This document shows, piece by piece, positions 56,641 to 64,000 of a stretch of DNA of 64,000 bases (position 1 is its first letter; every line of letters starts with the position of its first letter). The DNA comes from Lepisosteus oculatus (lineage: Eukaryota > Chordata > Actinopteri > Semionotiformes > Lepisosteidae). The notes under the pieces are model-generated. The model made no database searches. It saw only the letters and a list, made by a program, of their open reading frames with translations, and was not told the DNA's origin. The stretch spans positions 26,341,501-26,405,500 of the forward strand of contig NC_090698.1 in assembly GCF_040954835.1 (NCBI RefSeq). The letters are read 5' to 3'. The translations under genes were made by a program, and so were the position numbers.

Positions 56641-56785
56641 GACAGAAGCCACCAATATAACTTGCACATTGTTGGCCTATTAGAGACCATGACGTGAGAA
56701 AATGTGTCTCAAAATAATTACCTTTTTGGTCAACACCAGACCCATTGATATTATGAGGACAAACTGGATTTATGATGGCCTTGTA

Positions 56786-57025
56786 CCATCTATTTTCTGA
56801 CTGCTTTTTCCAATTCAGGGTCATGGGATAGCCACATCCTATCTTGGTAGGGCAGGGTGCACTCTGAACAGGACATCAGTCCATCACAGGGCACAGACAC
56901 AGACACACAGTTACAGTATATCAGGCACAATTTTTCCAAAAAGCCAATTAACCTACTAATATGTTCTTGGTCTGTAGGAGGAAACCTGAGGACCTGGAGG
57001 AGACCCATGCGAATATGGTCCTTAC
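56786..57025 (-). mobile_element. V-SINE
   Basis: Antisense: CTGCTTTTTCCAATTCAGGG, GGACATCAGTCCATCACAGG, GCACAATTTTTCCAAAAAGC, GTCTGTAGGAGGAAACCTG. The tRNA-like head is missing. Confidence 0.8.
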
Positions 57026-58249
57026 CTATACTGACCAACAAAAAGCTCGTCCTTTAGGTAGTCATAAATGTGGAAGCCTTGCAGCAGAGCTGTAGACTGC
57101 CATTTCAACTAGGAAAACCACACACCGCACCTGTGAATCTCAGAGGGATCAAGTGTTTCAGAAAAAAAGAACGCCAGAAACCTTTTCAACTCAAAGAAAG
57201 AAAACCTTAATCAAAAAGAACCTAACAGCAAACCATAATAGATTAGCCTCACTAAGCTCATACAGCTCCACTGAAAAACACTTTCAGCCCCTCAATCACA
57301 GCTAAATGTACCATGGTCTCACTTCCAGCTGGATTAGCCATTATTATACAAGATCCGAAGCATGCTGGGATGTTATTTGCTTAATTAAAATATTTGCCAC
57401 ACATATGTGGAAGTCTTTTTAATATGCTTTGTGTTCCTCAATGACTCAGGTGTCTCAATTTTATAAACCACTAATTGTATGTACAGTGATTTTTTTACCT
57501 CCATTGTAAAACGTTTTTACATAAATATGTATTGACATAAAAGCTGCTATATAATACTAGACTATTATATCAAAGCTTTACTGGTCTAACTTTACCAAAT
57601 GTAATTATTTGGCATTTGAATTTAAGGTATTTAATATTTGGATGGATCTGCAATCATCAACGTAATAGAATGTTGTGAATCCTGATAGGATAGTTTTTGG
57701 TACATATGAGAAGCATGCTTTCAGAAGCAACTGATTGTTCCAAACTTTTTGCTTATCTCTGGGCACAAAATGTTTTATTAGTGAATAAGTCTGTTTTACT
57801 ACAACCTAAGATATCCTTTTGATATCCTGAAACATTTTAGAGGTAGTTTTAAAATATGGCACACAAACCATTCAGTTAAACAGGTTTAAAAGAAATCCCT
57901 GCAATGACTTTGCTTTTAGACTAAAAAAGTAAGCTTTTAATGACAGCATTGAAATTGAAATTGAAACTGTACCACACATATGCAGGAAGAATGACACACT
58001 TCTAAGAAATAGGAGTGAATTGCTTTGACAAGTTTAGATAAGCTGCAGTGCCTGTGTAATTTTCATACTTTCCAGTCATTCATGTTAGAAACTTGTCTGA
58101 ACAGAAAAGAGAAAGATTCTAGGTTCTGAAGATCAACTTGGTTTTCTTTCATACACAAATATAAGCATATACAGAAGCTTATTAAGCTTCCGTACATACG
58201 TTTACTATGTTACTTGTACTTGTACTTGGTTTTACTGTACTTGGTTTCA
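57026..58249. other. Intergenic, unrecognised
   Basis: AT-rich, no features assigned. Confidence 0.4.
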
Positions 58250-58325
58250 CACCCGAAGAAGGTTCCACAAACGAAACGTTGTGTTTCATTTCTTCTCTTT
58301 TTAGCATGGAATAAACCTTTACTTG
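58250..58325 (+). mobile_element. Possible Penelope-like element 3' end
   Basis: CACCCGAAGAAGGTTCCACA then AACGAAACGTTGTGTTTC and AGCATGGAATAAACC is a signature phrase at the 3' end of fish Penelope/Neptune-type retroelements. No RT/GIY-YIG frame remains upstream. Confidence 0.4.
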
Positions 58326-61140
58326 TTCCTTTAAAGACCGGACAATGTTGTCCATTTTGTTTTGACTTCATAACAGTTTCTGTGCATTTTCGAACTAATG
58401 CTACTAGTTTATTTCCTCAAGATTTCCTCAAGATGTGTGGTACACCATTTTTGTTAGTTTTTTATAGTTTTTAATGTGCATCCCTTTTTTTACCTCCAGT
58501 ACAACAGGTGCAGCACACTATTTATGTGAACAAACTCGCACTACCACAGGAAGACAGGCTGCTTTACAAAGAGTTCACCATCTTAAGCTTTTATAGCACA
58601 TGGCTGCCAATCCATGATTAATTACAGCTGTTGTTAAAAGTTTATGAACTTGGGTGTCTGTTGTTTGCCAGCAGGTTGATTTCGTGGTGCAAAGATAGGT
58701 GGAACTGAGATCCTGACCACCGTTAATGTCACCTATTGCACTGTTAACCCTGGTGTCCTGGCTAAGTTTCACTTTAAGCTTGCACAATGACACAATGCTA
58801 CACAATGCTTACCTGAGTTCACCCCTTTGTAGTTTCTTGAACCAGTTTTCTCACATCCCCACCTGATGTACTGTATATTAAAGCTGCTGGTGCAGAACAC
58901 AAGCCATGCATTACCCAGGTGGGTGACACGTGAATATGAAAATATCTCGCTAGTAAAATAAACTCATTTACATGTAATTTACATTTCCAATTCAGAGCTA
59001 CAATTAAAAGCTCCATCAATGTGCCTCTATTAAACATTTTATGTTTGGAAAGTCTTCTAAAGCATGACCGTTAATTCCAAACTAATGGTCTCTGGAACCT
59101 GAGTGCATATTATACTGATGCTTTCTAAACATGTTCATGAGCACATTCATATTGTAAATGCAATATTGATAGTGAGAATAATAAATCACTACACCTTCTT
59201 CCAAAAAATGTTTTTGCTTTTATATCAGCTTCAATTAATATAATATTACTAACAATTAATTAAATAAAGAAGTGGAACACAGTTAATTAATTTGTAAAAA
59301 TGATTATTTTAAGCTAACATCCTTTAAGTAGGGCACATATTTTCGCTCATTTTGGACTCATTAAATCTTAAACAATAACATTTGGATGGGAAATAAAAGA
59401 GAAAAACTTTTTGATCCAGAGATTACACATTCTAGGTTTAGCAATGGCATTTATTTTACATTCTGTATCTAACCTGAATTATTTTTCAGGTTAGATACCT
59501 GAAGTATTTTCTTTATTTTTAATATTTGTATCTCTTATAAAAAGAATGAACCCTTATTTAGACAAATTGAAAGAGTCCATCTTTCTTGAATGTTGCTGTT
59601 TGTTAACAATTTTTCCTTTCCTGGGAAGTAGCAGTTATCGGTGTGATCTCAGATTCCCTACTCTAGCCTATCAGTTCCATTGTAATCGGGCTTACATCAG
59701 AAACCTCAAAAATACCCACATTGAAACGGTGACTTAACAGATGAGTCAATAAATTATGCAGCTCTCTAAACGTGAGAAGTACATTAGTGTCACCATCTTC
59801 AGTTTTCATCTGCTTAATGTTTTAATACACTGCACTGAATGTAAACCATATGTTCATCTTGCATCCCATTTTAAACTGGTGACAGGGTTATTCAATATAA
59901 AAAAGGTTGCACAAAGGGATTTCCAGGCAGCACTATTCCAGTAATATGAATCACTTCAACATGAGGCCAAAGTTTGTGTTTGTGTGGGTGGATGTGTGAC
60001 AGCCAATCAGCATAAAGCAAACATGCTCCAACAGTTCTAATTTCTTTCTCTGAGCAGGCTCTCAAGTTCAGATGTCTGTCTCTAAACTAAAGTAATAGTC
60101 CTAGAATACTACACACTAAACATTTTAAATCAGTAGATAGTGCTTCAAATTGTATATCTCCAATTTCTTACAGTTTAATACCTTATTAGATATTATGTTG
60201 ATATTATGTCTAAGACTGATCTTTCACTGCATAAACTTAATTTAGTACCTTATTTCTCAATTTAGTATTCAATCAATAAAAAAAGATGAAGATATAAAGT
60301 CAGTTCATATGGGATACTTTTTAGTTGTTATTATTATTGACAGAGGCTGGCCTGCTGCATGTGGAGACAAGCTTGTCCCTTTTTTTATTGCGTGCAAGCG
60401 ATTAAAATAAGACTTGTGTCACTCATAGACCATTGTACAAATGTTTCCACATTAATATAACACCTTCTGTCACCACTCCCTCCAAAGAACAGTGTTAGAC
60501 AATTTTCTTACACATATGTGCAATTCACAGATAAGCACAAGGTGAGGCTTGTGTTGCGATTTCACACTTCAACTTGACAGCACTCCAATGAACTCCATTG
60601 AACAATGTAAAATAACTACTGATTTCAAAAACTGTTCAGTCAGTTTTCTAAATGTTAAATTGTAAACCACACTGTTAAGTACAAATTTATAAAGAGATGA
60701 CTAACATACTGTATGTAAAAGTAAAGATACCGGATACCTTTGTCTATCAGTTTGAGAAATTGTGATTACATTGTTGAATTTTTTTTTAAATGGAGAATAA
60801 CTTTTGCAGCAGAGCAAGAAGCTTTAAAAACTGTCCTATTGATCCCACAGACAACAATTTTCGATTCTTCATGGGTTATCTATATTATATCTTACATTGC
60901 TGCCAGAGTGTATGTGAACTCAATGATTGTCCAGACCAGAAACATTCACTGCAGTCAGGCGTTCTGTCAAACATTTATAATCACATGCAATTTGAAGCAG
61001 ACGGATAAAAAACAATGATGTGTTCTTTTTTAGCCGGAAGTATAGCTAAAACAGCTACACCACCATTATACAGTACATCTCCAACCCAGTGACCTGGGTT
61101 TGAATCCCACGTTTATCTTAAATTATCCTGTCTTGCATCT
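58326..61140. other. Intergenic, unrecognised
   Basis: Only short frames, AT-rich, no gene or clear repeat. Splice-like sites are not backed by homology. Confidence 0.4.
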
Positions 61141-61147
61141 GTTGATT

Positions 61148-61345
61148 GTCTATGTGACAGTCACGGTTCCGCGCGGGGTCATGCCCCCCGCCGCCCGTTC
61201 CGGCCGCCACACCTGGAGCGCGAACCCGGGTCTCCGGCGTAATGCAACAGGGCACCAACCGCGTGAACTAAAGGAGACCTCCCTCAGCCCAGGCAGCTGT
61301 GGACCCTGATACGCGCAGTGAGGGCGCTGACGTCACCACACTAGC
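61148..61345 (-). mobile_element. GC-rich tRNA-like SINE or LTR fragment
   Basis: A very GC/CpG-rich island in AT-rich DNA. Read on the minus strand it contains TAGTTCACGCGGTTGGTG (A-box-like) and GGAGACCCGGGTTCGCGC (B-box-like GGTTCG), spaced as in a tRNA-derived SINE head. Retained CpGs suggest a young insertion. It contains a full CRE palindrome TGACGTCA (61328-61335). Confidence 0.5.
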
Positions 61346-61359
61346 TCCACTACATCAAG

Positions 61360-61421
61360 ATGGGGTCCACCTCAGCCCATGACCCTGAATTGGAAAAAGC
61401 ACTTAGAAAATGGATGGATGG
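61360..61421 (+). mobile_element. V-SINE 3' end fragment
   Basis: CCCATGACCCTGAATTGGAA, AAAGCACTTAGAAAATGG, ATGGATGG: only the terminal part, directly after the GC-rich tRNA-like block. Confidence 0.7.
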
Positions 61422-62269
61422 TGTGCTTTTCACTGTGGCAAGTGTTGCTTATCACAGGTTTTCTCTAACATGAATCGTATGGGCCCAATGTTTTCACTCC
61501 TTCCATCATCTGAAGTCCTCTAACCTCAGACTCAACTCAAGCACTTTTAAGATCTTCTAGACACAAATCTTCATAAATCAAACATATATGTATTAAAAAA
61601 GAACATTAGAGAATTGAATAAGAGAAAAGTGCTGAAGAAGTCATCAAGCTAAAAAGTACTCCTGTAAACGACTTTAGGACTTGGACTGTAATGAGATGAG
61701 TTGTGTCTGGGTACTCTGAAAATGTGTTAAACAACACAAAGATAGTGTTTCCATATCTGGTAGTTTGATTTTTTAAGATTAATAATTTGTTTGAAATTTC
61801 AAGATTGATGGTGTTTTACAAGCTGAAAAACATCAAGAATAGCTCTTCCTCTCCGTGGATGTGGAATTCCTTGAAATAATGTCCAGTGAGAAAAAAAGGA
61901 ATGATTTGTAACTGGATTACAGTAACTGTTTGCTTGAAAGTACACAGCAAGTGTATTAAACAATGGTAGGAGTGTTCACATCCTGATTATTTGTACATGA
62001 AGAATCTTCTATTTTTAGGAAACTAAATAACTGAAAACTCTATTAATAAAACTTGCAACATTAACAGGGTTAATATAAGTATAGTCGCAATGTCCTGTTC
62101 TGATATTAATTTAAAAGAAACCCTTTGTATTTGGTATTGTTTTTTTATAATAAGAAGTTTTTTTAATGACAAAAGACAAAATAGAAAAGAGTATTCCACA
62201 AATAATTGTTTGACAATTAGATCACCTTAAACTTTTGGTTAAAACAAAACCAGAGATATTGGCAAAGGG
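61422..62269. other. Intergenic, unrecognised
   Basis: AT-rich, no features assigned. Confidence 0.4.
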
Positions 62270-62730
62270 AAAACTGTGCTAAAGGAATTACAAAAAGACT
62301 TTGACAACATCTTGGATTGGCAGTTTCAAAGGGAATATTGATTAATGCAAAGTGATCCACACTGGATCAAAAGATGAGCAACCATGAAGGATTCAGATGA
62401 CTGCCATATACAGACACATTAAAGGAGTCAAATCCTCAGGATTATAGAAAGGGTCAACTAAAGTGCAGCTACAGGGTTAGTAATGAGGCAACTGAACTAA
62501 TTTCCAGAAGAAGAAAAAAAACTGAGAAAAAAAGTGGTACTTTATACAAAGGGTGGTGGGTGTCAGGAACAGACTTCCAGCAAGGGGGTTTCCGCCCAAA
62601 CCCTGCTTCAAGAAACGGAGAAACTCCATCTGAGTCACTAAACTAGGTACCTACTGTACTGTACCAAACGTACCACCAAAGAAACATGATGAGGCCTCCA
62701 CTGGTTTGTAACCTTTTATGTTCTTTCGAA
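62270..62730 (+). mobile_element. CR1-like LINE 3' fragment
   Basis: GGTGGTGGGTGTCAGGAACA, GACTTCCAGCAAGGGG, GCTTCAAGAAACGGAG and GAGGCCTCCACTGGTTTGTAA with CCTTTTATGTTC match the C-terminal and 3' end phrases of the CR1-like family. Ends about 300 bp before the CpG-rich promoter. Confidence 0.6.
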
Positions 62731-63039
62731 TGTAAAAAACACTAACAAAATCTATTACAGGAATACACGGGGAGACTTGTGCAAAACATACTGCACCTCC
62801 TCCCATCTTTTACATACTCCGGTTACAGTCATTTCTAATAGGTTTTGCAACAAATCGCTTTTTTTCTTTAAATAGCCAAGTGAACAATTAATCAACAGCT
62901 ACTTTTCTTTGGAACATTTTCCGTTTAAATGAAGTTTGCAAACTTCAGCGAAATCATTTAACTCTTCGCAGAACAGCTCTCCGCCAAAGCCCTCACAAAT
63001 CAGGACGACAAATGAAAACCTGATCCCGAATCCATGAAT

Positions 63040-63329
63040 ATGTGCGATGTTTCAGGGAAAACAGGCGGAGAGTAACGGGAACTGTCGCACACGGCAGCGT
63101 GCGGAACCCTTGATGGGCGGCAGTGCTGGCGAATCAGAGGCCGCGGCGGAAAGCCGAGAGTTCAGAGCGAGAGAGCTGGCTTTCATCCCTCTAACCTGAT
63201 GTGGCTCTTTGGGAGACAAGATTGTCGGTCTGTGTGCGACCGCTCATGACAAAAAAAAATGATCTTAAAAACGTTCTATACGGAAATATTCGTGAGGATT
63301 TAAGGCTTGCTTTTCTCCGTCCTAAGCCT
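63040..63329 (+). promoter_or_regulatory. CpG-rich promoter and first-exon candidate, possibly il6st
   Basis: This stretch breaks sharply from the AT-rich, CpG-poor surroundings, with many CpGs (GTCGCACACGGCAGCGTGCG, CCGCGGCGG). It has a GC box GGGCGG (63115-63120), a TTCAGGGAA STAT-type site (63051-63059) and a GT|AAGTG donor at 63330 followed by a T-rich stretch. In human, the gene downstream of ANKRD55 on the same strand is IL6ST, whose first exon is non-coding; conserved order would place its promoter here. An ATG at 63246 opens only a 38-codon frame to 63362 that does not resemble a cytokine-receptor signal peptide, so it is treated as a possible uORF. Confidence 0.5.
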
Positions 63330-64000
63330 GTAAGTGTTTCTTTTTCTTTAAAGTGTGAATAAATCGGTACGTTAGCTCATGATTAGAGACTTGAGGTCGG
63401 GCGCTTGTTATCGGATGTGACGTTAAATGGAGATATGTTGCGAATTACAATTTGCATTAAAGTGCGTTATACCTTTATTCTTGATTGTTAGCAGGGTGAT
63501 TTAATTTTGCATTTGGCTTTTTTCCTCCCAATATACTGACACATAGTTGAAAACTTCGCACAAAGTAGAGGACAGTGAAAACGAAAGTTGGAAATTCAGC
63601 TCACAAGCGCTCTGCATAATAATCCTCGTTTTAGATATCCATGTATTTCAGTTCTCATCCCTGAAATCGCTGTCATATAATTAGATCGAAGGATCTAATC
63701 GTTTAGTTAAAATCGTAAGCTAATTCCTCGAAGAGCTGGTCGAAGCGGGGTTACATGACAAGAAGCTATCCGTAATTCAAGTTTGCCATTAGGCCTCGTC
63801 TTATTGCAAAATGTAAAACTGGTTGCTAGCCCTGTCTTACAGTAAATGCTCCAGGGGTACCCGGGCAGCGGGCCGTGTTTTTCCGTTGGCCCCGGACACA
63901 GTTTTGTTGAGGGGAGAAGCAGTCGGGGATTTATTAAGGGTCCCCAGTAAAGCCCTGTAGCAGGCGTCCTGTACCTGTACGCGGCTGAAATTGTAAAATG
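63330..64000. other. Presumed start of first intron of the downstream gene
   Basis: No coding exon is recognised between the putative donor at 63330 and the window end. Moderate CpG content persists (63720-63960, for example GTACCCGGGCAGCGGGCC), consistent with the edge of a CpG island. Confidence 0.3.

Noticed and set aside
63246..63362. 38-codon frame as the first coding exon of the downstream gene
   Set aside because: Lys/Asn-rich start without signal peptide, crosses a good donor site and does not resemble a gp130-type N-terminus; kept only as a possible uORF.

Overview
The window is vertebrate nuclear DNA, most likely from a ray-finned fish. The gene has small exons, GT-AG introns of 0.7-7.3 kb and AT-rich introns packed with mobile elements. 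These include V-SINEs with the conserved central domain, 5S-rRNA-derived SINEs, Rex/Babar-, CR1- and L2-type LINEs, a Tc1 transposon, hAT-like MITEs and solo LTRs. I suspect a non-teleost lineage such as gar or bowfin, but that is an impression from the repeat mix, not a demonstration. There is no bacterial-style content (operons, CRISPR, rRNA operon).

One protein-coding gene can be reconstructed in full: an ANKRD55 (ankyrin repeat domain 55) orthologue on the + strand. Eleven coding exons run from an ATG at 15892 to a TGA at 48133. The exon lengths (40+123+131+110+61+129+185+168+674+102+284) sum to 2007 nt, an open frame of 668 codons plus stop, and every phase matches across GT-AG junctions. 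Exons 2-8 encode the ankyrin repeats, exon 9 the long basic and Ser-rich tail with the KGLPPIRTQSLPPITLG block, and exon 11 the conserved LRT-RVLPAIPSQ block. An AATAAA lies about 430 bp past the stop.

Region by region: 1-15860 is upstream (intergenic or a 5' intron) and almost entirely repeats and unrecognised AT-rich DNA. 15861-48570 is ANKRD55. Its introns carry a hAT-like MITE beside exon 3, an antisense L2 in intron 5, two oppositely oriented solo LTRs flanking exon 9, a nearly intact-looking but internally deleted Tc1 element and a 38-42 bp minisatellite in intron 9, and an L2 3' end just before exon 11. 48570-63000 is intergenic, with a 3-kb antisense LINE (53650-56640) that carries a nested SINE. 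63040-63330 is a CpG-rich, promoter-like segment with a GC box, a TTCNNNGAA (STAT-type) site and a plausible first-exon splice donor. In human, the gene lying downstream of ANKRD55 on the same strand is IL6ST (gp130), so this may be the non-coding first exon of il6st. That is a synteny inference, not a sequence identification.

The most interesting points are the overlapping splice donors at exon 10 that decide the C-terminus, the inverted LTR pair around exon 9, the deleted Tc1 element with near-identical terminal repeats, a templated duplicate segment replacing part of a LINE at 13345, and the candidate il6st promoter. I found no clearly undescribed biological system.
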